Below, piece after piece: positions 26,136-34,169 of a DNA stretch of 64,000 nucleotides; the stretch's first letter is position 1, and every line of letters starts with the position of its first letter. Under the pieces are notes generated by a model, which searched no databases, was not told the origin of the DNA, and was given only the letters and a program-made list of their open reading frames with translations. Location of the stretch: the NCBI RefSeq assembly GCF_014638275.1, contig NZ_BMFJ01000005.1, forward strand, positions 42,879 through 106,878, in the 5' to 3' direction. Origin of the DNA: Primorskyibacter flagellatus. Lineage in GTDB: Bacteria > Pseudomonadota > Alphaproteobacteria > Rhodobacterales > Rhodobacteraceae. Both the position numbers and the translations under genes were made by a program.

Positions 26136-27557
26136 TTGTTGTCCAATAAATCCGTGAAGCCTTCCGCCACGCGCATTACTGCCCTATGTCTGCTGATTTG
26201 TCTCGGCGCAGCCATCGTGCAGGGCGTTTTCTCCTCCAGCATTGCGTCCATTGCAGCCGTGCCGTTCTTCGGACTCTATCTCGTTATTGCATCTCGCTAT
26301 ATCGCCCGCATCGGATGGGTACTGCTTTTCTTTTCCCTCGCGATTGCCCTTCTGGCGCTGGCAGACGGGATCCGAGCCGGCATCTTTGTCGAAGCGGCCG
26401 GGCGTGTCGTGTTCCTGTCCGCGCTGCTCACGGCTGTCGCCTTCCTGCGCATCGCGGCCACCCAAGACCCGATCGTCGAGGTTGCCGGTGAATTCCTGAC
26501 ACTGCAGCCGCCGACCCGTCGCTACGCCTCTCTGGGTGCGGGCGGGCATCTGTTCGGGGTGCTTCTAAATCTCGGCGGGCTTGGGGTGATGCTGGAGATC
26601 ATAATGAAAGGGCTGGCGGCGCATCGGCACGAGATGGACGAATTCGTGTTCCAGGCTCGCAAGCGCAGGATGGTAAGCGCCTGTATGCGGGGGTTTTCCT
26701 CGATCGCTTTCTGGACGCCGTTCGGATTCGCTCTCAATCTGATGATTCTCACAATACCGGGGCTCGAATGGACGAAGCTAGCGCCTTACGGGATTGCTCT
26801 GGCCGGGATTCTGTTTCTTCTGGGATGGCTGTTCGACACGGTGGAATGGTGGCGCCCGCCCTCGGCGCGCGGCCGGGCACCGGCCCTGACCGGTGACTTG
26901 CCGGACTGGAGCCGCTGGGCCGTCCTGATCGTGTCCGGGCATGTGCTTTTTTTGGGCGCCGCCGTGATCACGCTGGACCGGTTGACCCAGTACAGTTTCC
27001 AGACCGTCCTGATCACCATCGTGCCGATCTATGCGCTGCTCTGGTCGGTTATGCGCAGCGGCAGTGGCAGCCTTGCCGGTATATCGCGCCGGTTTGTGAC
27101 CCAGGCACCGGGTTTCGCGACCGAAATGAGCGTGATCGCATCGGCGGGATTCATTGGTCTTGTCGCATTGGAAGTCGCCCCGGTCGAATGGATTGCCGAC
27201 CATTTGGGCTGGATGGCCACGCGGCCGGTCACGACTGTTGTGCTGTTGATCATGACGGTGTTTCTGACGGGGCTGCTGGGCGTGCATCCGATGATCTCGG
27301 TGGTCCTGCTGGCAGAGGTGGTCAACCGCGTCGGCGTGGAAGGTTTGTCGCCGCTTGCTCTGGGCCTTGCGCTGGCTGGTGGCTGGAGCAGCATCATCTG
27401 CATGGGACCGGCCATCACGGCGGTGGTCTACGCCTCCTCCATCGTGGGCGAGCGGCCGCTGACCATCGGCTTGCGGTGGAACGGGATCTTCGGTGTTGCG
27501 AGCATCCTCCTCATCACGCTCATCGTTGGCGGCGGTGTCGCGGCAGGGTGGTTCTGA
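26136..27557 (+). CDS. Polytopic inner-membrane protein, probable permease, 473 aa
   Basis: Not assigned to a named family. About 12 hydrophobic helices are visible, starting near residue 15 (ITALCLLICLGAAIVQGVF). Gly-rich segments such as LGAGGHLFGVLLNLGGLGVM, LLGVHPMISVVLLAEVV and LALAGGWSSIICMGPAITAVVY resemble the paired re-entrant loops of ion-coupled organic-acid carriers. The start is uncertain: TTG at 26136 follows GGTGGGG, and a GTG at 26154 is an alternative. It lies before the CoA-transferase genes, so it may be a second carrier for the same acid. No signal peptide or soluble domain seen. Confidence 0.7.
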   Translation: MLSNKSVKPSATRITALCLLICLGAAIVQGVFSSSIASIAAVPFFGLYLVIASRYIARIGWVLLFFSLAIALLALADGIRAGIFVEAAGRVVFLSALLTAVAFLRIAATQDPIVEVAGEFLTLQPPTRRYASLGAGGHLFGVLLNLGGLGVMLEIIMKGLAAHRHEMDEFVFQARKRRMVSACMRGFSSIAFWTPFGFALNLMILTIPGLEWTKLAPYGIALAGILFLLGWLFDTVEWWRPPSARGRAPALTGDLPDWSRWAVLIVSGHVLFLGAAVITLDRLTQYSFQTVLITIVPIYALLWSVMRSGSGSLAGISRRFVTQAPGFATEMSVIASAGFIGLVALEVAPVEWIADHLGWMATRPVTTVVLLIMTVFLTGLLGVHPMISVVLLAEVVNRVGVEGLSPLALGLALAGGWSSIICMGPAITAVVYASSIVGERPLTIGLRWNGIFGVASILLITLIVGGGVAAGWF

Positions 27558-27598
27558 CCGGTCTCAATTGCCTGTGAGGGACCGGGCGCAAGCATTTC

Positions 27599-27608
27599 CA
27601 CATATGTG
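27599..27608. promoter_or_regulatory. Candidate operator CACATATGTG (copy 3)
   Basis: Perfect 10-bp palindrome in the 146-bp gap between the permease gene and the CoA-transferase alpha gene, 95 bp upstream of the chosen start. Its right flank shares CAGG and TTT with copy 2. Confidence 0.65.
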
Positions 27609-27703
27609 TTCGATCAGGCTTTGCGCCAGTCGGAAGGTGATGGACCCCATAGCGTCAACTAGGATTGGTCAGCGCAATCACTATCGGAGTGTCACGCCCA
27701 ACG

Positions 27704-28642
27704 ATGGAAGGCCAAGCGAAACCCACACGTCGCAGCAAGGTCACAGGCCTGCAAGACGCAGCCCGGCTGGCACGAGGCGCTTTGGAAGAACGCCCCGAGC
27801 TTTGTCTCGGTGGTCTGTTCAAGCAAAGCCGCCCTGTCGCACTGGTGCGCGCGTTGCTGGCCGCGGGCGCAGATGGTCTGCATGTGTATTCCTCGCCGGG
27901 CGCGGGGTATGATGTCGACCTGATGATTGCGGCAGGCGCGGTCGCACAGGTCTTTATTCCCGGCGTTACGCTGGAAAACCGGCTTTGCCCGAACTTCCGC
28001 CGCGCGGTCGAGGCAGGGCAGGTGACCGCGCACGCGCTGGATGCGCTGACCGTGGTGGGCGGGCTGATGGCGTCGGCTCATGGCGTGCCGTTCCAGCCAA
28101 TCGACGCGCTGCGCGGATCGGACGTTCTGAAGCACAACCCGCTTTTGCACGAAATCGACTGCCCGTTCTCCGGCCGCCGTATTCACGCCGTCGGGCCGAT
28201 CCGCCCCAGAGTGACGTTCTTGCACGCGCAGGAAGCCGACCGTTGGGGAAACCTGCGCCATCTCAGCACGATGGTCTACGCCGATCAGCTGATGGCACGC
28301 GCGTCTGACATGGTCATTGCCAGCGTGGACCGGATCGTGCCGGACGAGGTCGTTCTGGACGATCCCTCGCGGGTTACCGTGCCTTCTAATTATGTCGATG
28401 CCGTGGTCGAGGTGCCCTATGGCGCGCACCCAACGGCGAGCTTTCCCAACTATGCGATGGACGAGGAACATATTGATGCCTACGCCGATCTGGGGGATGC
28501 CGCCCGGACCGGCGACAGCACGGGGCTGGACGCCTATATCACCCGCCACCTGACCGAGCCGAAAAACCAGAGCGACTACATCGAAGCGGTCGGGGGAACC
28601 GGGTATTTCGCCGTGCTCGAAGCCGAGGCACGGAACGAATGA
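27704..28642 (+). CDS. Family I CoA-transferase, alpha subunit, 312 aa
   Basis: Alpha subunit of a glutaconate/3-oxoacid-type CoA-transferase. Family traits are LCLGGLFKQSRPVALVRALL, AGADGLHVYSSPGAGYDVDL, VFIPGVTLENRLCPNFRRAV, and EADRWGNLRHLSTMVYAD. The ATG at 27704 is preferred because conservation starts soon after; a TTG at 27665 would add 13 residues. It overlaps the beta-subunit gene by 4 bp (ATGA). The pair would charge an imported acid with CoA from another acyl-CoA in the cytoplasm. Confidence 0.87.
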   Translation: MEGQAKPTRRSKVTGLQDAARLARGALEERPELCLGGLFKQSRPVALVRALLAAGADGLHVYSSPGAGYDVDLMIAAGAVAQVFIPGVTLENRLCPNFRRAVEAGQVTAHALDALTVVGGLMASAHGVPFQPIDALRGSDVLKHNPLLHEIDCPFSGRRIHAVGPIRPRVTFLHAQEADRWGNLRHLSTMVYADQLMARASDMVIASVDRIVPDEVVLDDPSRVTVPSNYVDAVVEVPYGAHPTASFPNYAMDEEHIDAYADLGDAARTGDSTGLDAYITRHLTEPKNQSDYIEAVGGTGYFAVLEAEARNE

Positions 28643-29406
28643 GTGCAGCGGTTTCCCCAATTGAACAGATGGTCGTCGTGTTGGCCCGCGATCTGGCCGA
28701 CGGAGAACTGGGTGCGGCGGGTGCAGCCGCGTTGGTGCCGATGGCGGCCATTGCGCTAGCCCGCGAGCTGCATGCACCGAACCTGACGGTCGGCGGCGAG
28801 ATGTTCTTCAACCCCGAGCCGGGGCGTTTGTATCCGTCGATGCTGGACGATCGTGCGCTCGGCCGCTGCGAGGCCGCCGAGACCTTTATCGAGTTGTTCG
28901 GCCACAGCCATCACGGGCTGGATTTTTTCTTTCACAGTGGTTTGCAGCACGATGTGTACGGCAACATCAACCTGCACCACGTCGGCGGCACACTGCACGC
29001 ACCAAAGATGCGCGGGCCGGGAGCGGCGAACCTGTCATACTGCCACACCTCGTCGCGGTATTACATTTGCCCCACCGTGCACACGGCGCGAAACTTTGTG
29101 GAAACGGTCGATTTCATTACAATACCCGGACATCTGTCCGGGCCTGCCGCGAAACGCGACGCCGGGTTGGTCAATGAAGGGCCGCGCCTGGTGGTGACGC
29201 CGCGAGCGGTTATGGAATTCGACAAGACGACGCTGCGAATGCAACTGAAATCGGTGCATGGGGGCAATACGCCCGAAGAGGTCCAGCGTCATACGGGGTT
29301 CGATCTGGCGATCAGAGGCGAGGTGCCGCAAACGCGGCCACCAACGGAGGAAGAATTGCGCGTTCTGAGAGAGCGGATCGACATATCGGGGGCCTTGCGT
29401 GCTTGA
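28639..29406 (+). CDS. Family I CoA-transferase, beta subunit, 255 aa
   Basis: Beta subunit partner of the preceding gene. Glu54, in VGGEMFF, falls where glutaconate CoA-transferase beta has its catalytic Glu54, so catalysis by a glutamyl-CoA intermediate is plausible. Other family parts are LQHDVYGNINLHHVGG, GPGAANLSYCHTSSRYY and NEGPRLVVTPRAVMEF. Start overlaps the alpha stop (ATGA). Only 46 bp separate it from the TAXI binding-protein gene, so uptake and activation are probably co-expressed. Confidence 0.88.
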   Translation: MSAAVSPIEQMVVVLARDLADGELGAAGAAALVPMAAIALARELHAPNLTVGGEMFFNPEPGRLYPSMLDDRALGRCEAAETFIELFGHSHHGLDFFFHSGLQHDVYGNINLHHVGGTLHAPKMRGPGAANLSYCHTSSRYYICPTVHTARNFVETVDFITIPGHLSGPAAKRDAGLVNEGPRLVVTPRAVMEFDKTTLRMQLKSVHGGNTPEEVQRHTGFDLAIRGEVPQTRPPTEEELRVLRERIDISGALRA

Positions 29407-29452
29407 GCGGCCGGGCTGACGATTCTCTTAAAGTCAAAAACGGGAGGATAAA

Positions 29453-30424
29453 ATGTTCCAACACAAGTTGACCGGGTTCCGGGCGGCGATGGGTGCTATT
29501 TCGGCTGTGGGGGCGATGGCCCTTGGCGGCGCGGCATCTGCCAAGGATCTCACGATGGGCACGACCAGCCCGACGTCGAGCCATTTCACCATTTCGGTTG
29601 CGATGAGCAAGGCAATCGAGACCGGTATGGAAGGCACCAATGTCAGCGTGATCGAAACCGGGGCCAGCGTGGACAATGTGCTGCGGCTGGCGCGCGACGA
29701 GATCGACCTTGGGCTTGCCACCACCGACATTCTGATCTCCGCCAGAAACGGGACCGGCAAGTTCGAAGGTAACGCAATCCCAGATACGGTTGCGCTTTAT
29801 CCTTACAGCGCTTCGATCCTGCTGATCGCGGTCACCGACGAGTCTGGTGTGACGACGCTGGACGAACTGGACGGGAAGAAGTTCAATCCCGGCATCCGCG
29901 GATCGGCGGCCGAGACGTTGACGACCGGTGTCCTGTCGATGTTCGATATCAACGCGGACCTGGTGCATGGCGCCGTTGGGGACGCGGTGGAAGGCATCAA
30001 GAACCGCCAAATCGTCGGTTACAGTAAATACGGGGCCGCAGACTCCGTCGATGCAAGTCTACAGGAATTGATGACCAGCACCAAGATGCGCTTGATCGGC
30101 TTTACCGAAGAGCAGGAGAAAGCGGCGACTGGGGCTATGGAGGGCGTCGGTTTCACAACTCTTCCGGCAGAACTCATTCCCGGCTCCGAAGCAATGCGCG
30201 TTCCGAAGCTCAACGTTTTCTTTCTGACCCGCACCGGTGTCATGGATGACCAGACCGCCTACGACATCGCTCGCAGCATCCACCAGAACATGAGCCTGCT
30301 GACCGAAGCCTGGCCACAACTGGCGGACTATGACATTGCCGCCGATGCCGTCGCCACGATGGAGGCAGGAATTACCTATCATCCAGGTGCGGAACGTTAC
30401 TGGAGAGAGGCGGCCGGAAGCTGA
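29453..30424 (+). CDS. TAXI family TRAP solute-binding protein, 323 aa
   Basis: Periplasmic binding protein with a signal peptide (cleavage near AASA, about residue 30). TAXI features: MGTTSPTSSHFTISVAMSKAI near the mature N terminus, ASVDNVLRLARDEIDLGLATTD, DELDGKKFNPGIRGSAAET, and VEGIKNRQIVGYSKYG. Length is typical. The ribosome binding site is GGGAGGAT. A hairpin separates it from the fused permease gene 89 bp later. It recognises the acid for this second TAXI importer. Confidence 0.9.
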   Translation: MFQHKLTGFRAAMGAISAVGAMALGGAASAKDLTMGTTSPTSSHFTISVAMSKAIETGMEGTNVSVIETGASVDNVLRLARDEIDLGLATTDILISARNGTGKFEGNAIPDTVALYPYSASILLIAVTDESGVTTLDELDGKKFNPGIRGSAAETLTTGVLSMFDINADLVHGAVGDAVEGIKNRQIVGYSKYGAADSVDASLQELMTSTKMRLIGFTEEQEKAATGAMEGVGFTTLPAELIPGSEAMRVPKLNVFFLTRTGVMDDQTAYDIARSIHQNMSLLTEAWPQLADYDIAADAVATMEAGITYHPGAERYWREAAGS

Positions 30425-30469
30425 CCGGAATCGCGGGCCGTCACGACGGCGGCCATAGGCTGATCCAGA

Positions 30470-30490
30470 CGGGGTGCTGCGGGCACCCCG
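30470..30490 (+). promoter_or_regulatory. Hairpin between TAXI binding-protein and permease genes
   Basis: Perfect 8-bp stem CGGGGTGC/GCACCCCG with a 5-nt loop, in the 89-bp gap between binding-protein and permease genes. No T-run. Same relative position as the hairpin at 16706-16729. Confidence 0.5.
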
Positions 30491-30513
30491 CCGTTACCGC
30501 TCTCGGAGAGAAC

Positions 30514-32457
30514 ATGACGCAGACATCGACCGCAATACCCAATTGGGAACGGCGCGGAGAGCAGGCGCTTGGCGTATTGTTCGCCGCATTCGTCGCGCTG
30601 CATTTCTATAATGCCCTCTTCGGACAGTTCGAACCGCTGGTTCAGCGACCGATTTTTGTCGGTTTCGGTATCGGCTGCGCGTTCTTTCTCTATGCGGCGC
30701 GGGCCTCGCGCACCGGTGCGCGAAGCGGGATTGAACGGGCTGTGGACATCATGCTGGGACTACTGGCGTTCGCGGTTTGCCTATATGTAATCGTGAACCG
30801 GGATCGCTTTTCGGATATCATGGTGCGCTACGGGCCGCTCGACAAGGCGGCCGGTCTGTTGGCTGTTCTGCTGACTCTTGAAGCGGCGCGCCGGGTGATC
30901 GGCTGGTTCCTGCCGCTGCTGGCGCTTTGCACTGTGATCTATTTTTATTTCGGCCATGATCTGATCGAAGGGGCCTGGCGCCCACCGCGTGTGTCGGCCC
31001 GTACGGCGGTCGAGACTTTCTACAGCTCGACTACTGGCCTCTTTGGCTACCTTGCGGATATCGGGGCTCGGGTCATCGTGATCTATGTGCTTCTGGGGGC
31101 TCTGCTGTTATCCACCGGGTCGACAGATTCCTTTATGAAAATGGCGACCTGGATCGCCGGGCGCTCTTATGGCGGTCCGGCAAAGGTCTGTGCCCTGTCA
31201 TCGGCGATGTTCGGGACGGTGACCGGCTCGGCGGTGGCCAATGTCATGGCGACCGGGTCGATTACAATCCCCACGATGAAGCGACTGCGCTATCCGCCGG
31301 CCTTTGCCGGGGCGGTTGAGGCAGTCGCCTCCTCCGCCGGCCAGCTTACGCCGCCGGTGATGGGGGCGGCGGCTTTTATCATGGCCGAGTTCCTGGCCAT
31401 TCCCTACACCGATATCGTCATCGCGGCGATCGGTCCGGCGTTTCTCTATTACCTTGCGGTATGGTTCGGCGTGGATCTCTATGCCCGCCGCACAGGGCTT
31501 CAGCCGACACCAAGGAGCGAAATGCCCGAACCGGCGGAATTCCTTGCGCCGGACAAGTCGATCCCGCTGTTCCTTCCCATCGCGGCGATGGTCTATTTCC
31601 TTTTCAACGGTTACACGCCAAGCTATGCAGGGGCGGGTGCGATCATCGTGCTGGTCGTGGCCTGTGGTCTGGTGCGTCCCTTCGCACGCGACGGAAAAAA
31701 GCAGGGTGTGCTGGCCTGTTGGGCCAAGCTGGCCCGCGACATCTATGAGGGGATGGTCGAAGCAGGGCGGGCGCTGGTGATGATCGCGGCGCTGCTTGCC
31801 TGCGCCGCCATCGTCGTCAAGGTTCTGACGGCGACGGGTGCCGGGGTCAAAGTCTCGAACCTGTTGTTCTCTGTGTCCGGTCAGGGGTTGATCGTGGCCC
31901 TGTTGCTGGCGGCGGTGCTGGCGATCCTGCTGGGCATGGACGTGCCGACGACGGCCTCCTATGTGCTGGCGGCGGCAATCGCCGCGCCCAGTCTCGTGCG
32001 GCTTGGCCTACCCGAACTGACGGCTCATCTTTTTGTCTTCTACTATGCGATCCTGTCGGCCATCACGCCACCGGTCTGCGCCAGTGTCTATGCCGCCGCC
32101 GCCCTGGCAGGGGCCAATTTCTGGCGGGTGGCGGGTCGCGCGCTGATGCTGGCCGGAGCGATCTATGTGGTGCCATTTCTGTTTGTGTTTCGGCCGGGCA
32201 TACTGGCCCAGGGCGGCACGGGGCAAATCCTAATGGATATGGGCGTTGCCTCCGCCGCGGTTTTTGCCGTCAGCGTCGGCACAAGCGGCTGGTTTCGTGG
32301 AAAGGTGCCGGTCATCGGCCGGTTGCTGTTCCTGTCGGCTGCCGCCTTGCTGTTTTACGCCGCGCCTGCGGCCGACATCATTGGCGGGCTGGCGCTGGCC
32401 GGACTCTTGGCGTGGCGGTTTCTGCACGGAGCACCGCAGCCCGGCCGCGCCGGGTGA
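30514..32457 (+). CDS. TRAP transporter fused permease (DctQM), TAXI-type system, 647 aa
   Basis: Fused 4TM/12TM TRAP permease of normal size. Key segments are YGGPAKVCALSSAMFGTVTGS, MATGSITIPTMKRLRYPP, AVASSAGQLTPPVMGAAAFIM, LLGMDVPTTASYVLAAAIAAP, and ILSAITPPVCASVYAAAALAG. Pairs with the TAXI protein encoded upstream. The gene ends before a strong hairpin and a convergent operon. Confidence 0.93.
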   Translation: MTQTSTAIPNWERRGEQALGVLFAAFVALHFYNALFGQFEPLVQRPIFVGFGIGCAFFLYAARASRTGARSGIERAVDIMLGLLAFAVCLYVIVNRDRFSDIMVRYGPLDKAAGLLAVLLTLEAARRVIGWFLPLLALCTVIYFYFGHDLIEGAWRPPRVSARTAVETFYSSTTGLFGYLADIGARVIVIYVLLGALLLSTGSTDSFMKMATWIAGRSYGGPAKVCALSSAMFGTVTGSAVANVMATGSITIPTMKRLRYPPAFAGAVEAVASSAGQLTPPVMGAAAFIMAEFLAIPYTDIVIAAIGPAFLYYLAVWFGVDLYARRTGLQPTPRSEMPEPAEFLAPDKSIPLFLPIAAMVYFLFNGYTPSYAGAGAIIVLVVACGLVRPFARDGKKQGVLACWAKLARDIYEGMVEAGRALVMIAALLACAAIVVKVLTATGAGVKVSNLLFSVSGQGLIVALLLAAVLAILLGMDVPTTASYVLAAAIAAPSLVRLGLPELTAHLFVFYYAILSAITPPVCASVYAAAALAGANFWRVAGRALMLAGAIYVVPFLFVFRPGILAQGGTGQILMDMGVASAAVFAVSVGTSGWFRGKVPVIGRLLFLSAAALLFYAAPAADIIGGLALAGLLAWRFLHGAPQPGRAG

Positions 32458-32471
32458 CCTCCGAAAAGCGA

Positions 32472-32504
32472 AGAGCCACCGCAGATACCCTCTGCGGCGG
32501 CTCT
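32472..32504. terminator. Terminator hairpin between convergent operons
   Basis: 14-position stem (AGAGCC-A-CCGCAGA with TCTGCGG-C-GGCTCT, one A/C mismatch) and a 5-nt loop. On the - strand it is followed by TTCGCTTTT, so it best fits the end of the DUF35 operon; it may also stop the + strand TRAP transcript. Confidence 0.75.
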
Positions 32505-32540
32505 CCTACATTCGACCCCGAAGTGGCTATGCCACTGGCC

Positions 32541-32945
32541 TCAGGTCAATTTGAAGTAGGGAAATGTCACTTCGTCGTTTGCCTTGACGAACGTCACTTC
32601 CACCTTGGCCCCGATATGAACCTTCTCGGGATCGCCGGTCTGGATCCGGCTCATCATCCGGGGGCCTTCCTCCAGCTCGATCAATGCCACGACATATGGC
32701 ACGTCATCAGCGAATGCCGGCCCAGCCGGACGGCGCGCGATGGTGAAGGTATGCACCTCGCCTCGCCCGCTGACGGTATCGAAGTCGAGATTGTCGGAAT
32801 GGCAATGCGGGCAAACGGATCGCGGATAGAAATGATGCTTGCCGCAATCGCCGCAGAGCGGGATGTCGAGGCGGCCCTGGCGCGCGGCCTCCCAGTAGGG
32901 GGTGCTGTCATGGTCGATTACCGGAAGCGGTTTTTCTGTACTCAT
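32541..32945 (-). CDS. DUF35 / OB-fold zinc-ribbon protein, 134 aa
   Basis: N-terminal helix (DSTPYWEAARQGRLDIP), four-Cys zinc ribbon (CGDCGKHHFYPRSVCPHC, about residues 31-48) and OB fold (GRGEVHTFTIARR; GPRMMSRIQTG). Clear homologue in layout of the DUF35 protein at 13067-13450. It is the last gene of its operon, 4 bp after the thiolase-like gene; here the order is reversed relative to the other pair. Likely subunit of a thiolase-like/DUF35 complex that binds acyl-CoA. Confidence 0.88.
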   Translation of the reverse strand: MSTEKPLPVIDHDSTPYWEAARQGRLDIPLCGDCGKHHFYPRSVCPHCHSDNLDFDTVSGRGEVHTFTIARRPAGPAFADDVPYVVALIELEEGPRMMSRIQTGDPEKVHIGAKVEVTFVKANDEVTFPYFKLT

Positions 32946-32949
32946 CGGT

Positions 32950-34122
32950 TCAGTCCTTTTGCAAAATCACGGTCGCGCCAGAGGACAGCGTGCCCCCGGT
33001 TCCGTGTACCAGCGCGGTCTCGGCGCCCTTGACCTGGCGTTCGCCGGCCTCGTCGCGAAGCTGCCGGACCGCCTCAATCAGCAAGAACATTCCGAACATG
33101 CCTGGATGCAGCGCCGAAAGGCCGCCGCCACTGGTGTTCATTGGGAACGCTCCGCCCGGTGCAGTGCGCTGGCCCGACACGAAATCCCCGCCCTCGCCGA
33201 TCTTGCAGAAGCCGAGAGCCTCGAGCGAGAGCAGCACGGTGATGGTAAAGCTGTCATAGATCTCGACCAGGTCGATATCCGAATGGCTCACCCCGGCCAT
33301 TTTCATTGCGCGTTCCCCGGCCTTTTGCGCGGGAAGCAGGCGGGCGAGGTCCGGCATTTCGCCGATGGCCCAGTGGGTATGCGCCTCGCCATAGCCCTTG
33401 ACCGCGACGGGACGGGTGTTGAGGTCCTTGGCCCGCTCGGCGGTGGTCATGACGATGGCGCCGGCCCCGTCGGTGACGAGACAGCAATCGAGCAGGTGCA
33501 GCGGCTCCGAGATCATCGTGCTGGACAGTACGTCGTCGATCGACAGCGGATCGCGCCGCGTCGCCTCGGGATTCAACTGTGCCCATTTCCGGGTCGCGAC
33601 GGCGATTTCGGCGAGGTTTTCGGACGTGGTGCCGTATTCGTGCATGTGGCGCTGCGCGGCCATCGCATAGCCGCCCACAGGCGTGGGCATCCCAAAGGGT
33701 GTTTCATGTTGCATGGACAGGACCGAGGGCCGGCCCCCCAGGTTGCGGCTGCGCAGGGATTTCTGGTCTGAGCTGTAGACGATCAGCGCAACCTCGCAAT
33801 AGCCTTCGCGAAGCGCCATGGCAGCATGTGCGACATGGGCCTCGAATGCCGAACCACCAATATTCGTGCCATCGACGAATATCGGCATGATGCCCAGATA
33901 TTCGCCCAGCGTCACCGTGGCCAGTTGGCCGGGGCCGGGGACACCCCACATGCCGGCGGTCAGCAGGCCGTCGACATCGCTCAGTTTCAGTCCGGCTTCT
34001 TCGACGGCGGCTTTTGCCACCAACGCGGCATGACCAAGGACCGAAGCCTTTGTGACGAACTTGCCGTCCTCCAGCGGCGCATCGGCAACGCCGACGACCA
34101 CCGGTTCTCGTCCGTTCTTCAT
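32950..34122 (-). CDS. Thiolase-like (SCP2/Ltp-type) protein without nucleophile Cys, 390 aa
   Basis: Thiolase-superfamily protein of the lipid-transfer type. The nucleophile region reads GTNIGGSAFEAH with no Cys, and the C terminus has HGTGG. QLY/EIYDSFT keeps the first Tyr proposed for Ltp2-type aldolases, while HPGMFG has Phe where the paralogue at 11913 has Tyr. The ribosome binding site is AAGGAGAAAG. It is followed by a DUF35 gene after 4 bp. A retro-aldolase or carrier role is inferred; a normal thiolase reaction is unlikely. Confidence 0.85.
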   Translation of the reverse strand: MKNGREPVVVGVADAPLEDGKFVTKASVLGHAALVAKAAVEEAGLKLSDVDGLLTAGMWGVPGPGQLATVTLGEYLGIMPIFVDGTNIGGSAFEAHVAHAAMALREGYCEVALIVYSSDQKSLRSRNLGGRPSVLSMQHETPFGMPTPVGGYAMAAQRHMHEYGTTSENLAEIAVATRKWAQLNPEATRRDPLSIDDVLSSTMISEPLHLLDCCLVTDGAGAIVMTTAERAKDLNTRPVAVKGYGEAHTHWAIGEMPDLARLLPAQKAGERAMKMAGVSHSDIDLVEIYDSFTITVLLSLEALGFCKIGEGGDFVSGQRTAPGGAFPMNTSGGGLSALHPGMFGMFLLIEAVRQLRDEAGERQVKGAETALVHGTGGTLSSGATVILQKD

Positions 34123-34169
34123 ATGCTCTTTCTCCTTCTTGTCGGGCTGTCCCGCTGCGCCCCGAACTG

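Noticed and set aside
27704..29406. IpdAB-type ring-cleaving hydrolase instead of a CoA-transferase
   Set aside because: Considered because of the steroid-like context. The beta subunit keeps Glu54, the position of the catalytic Glu in glutaconate CoA-transferase, so a true CoA-transferase is the simpler reading.
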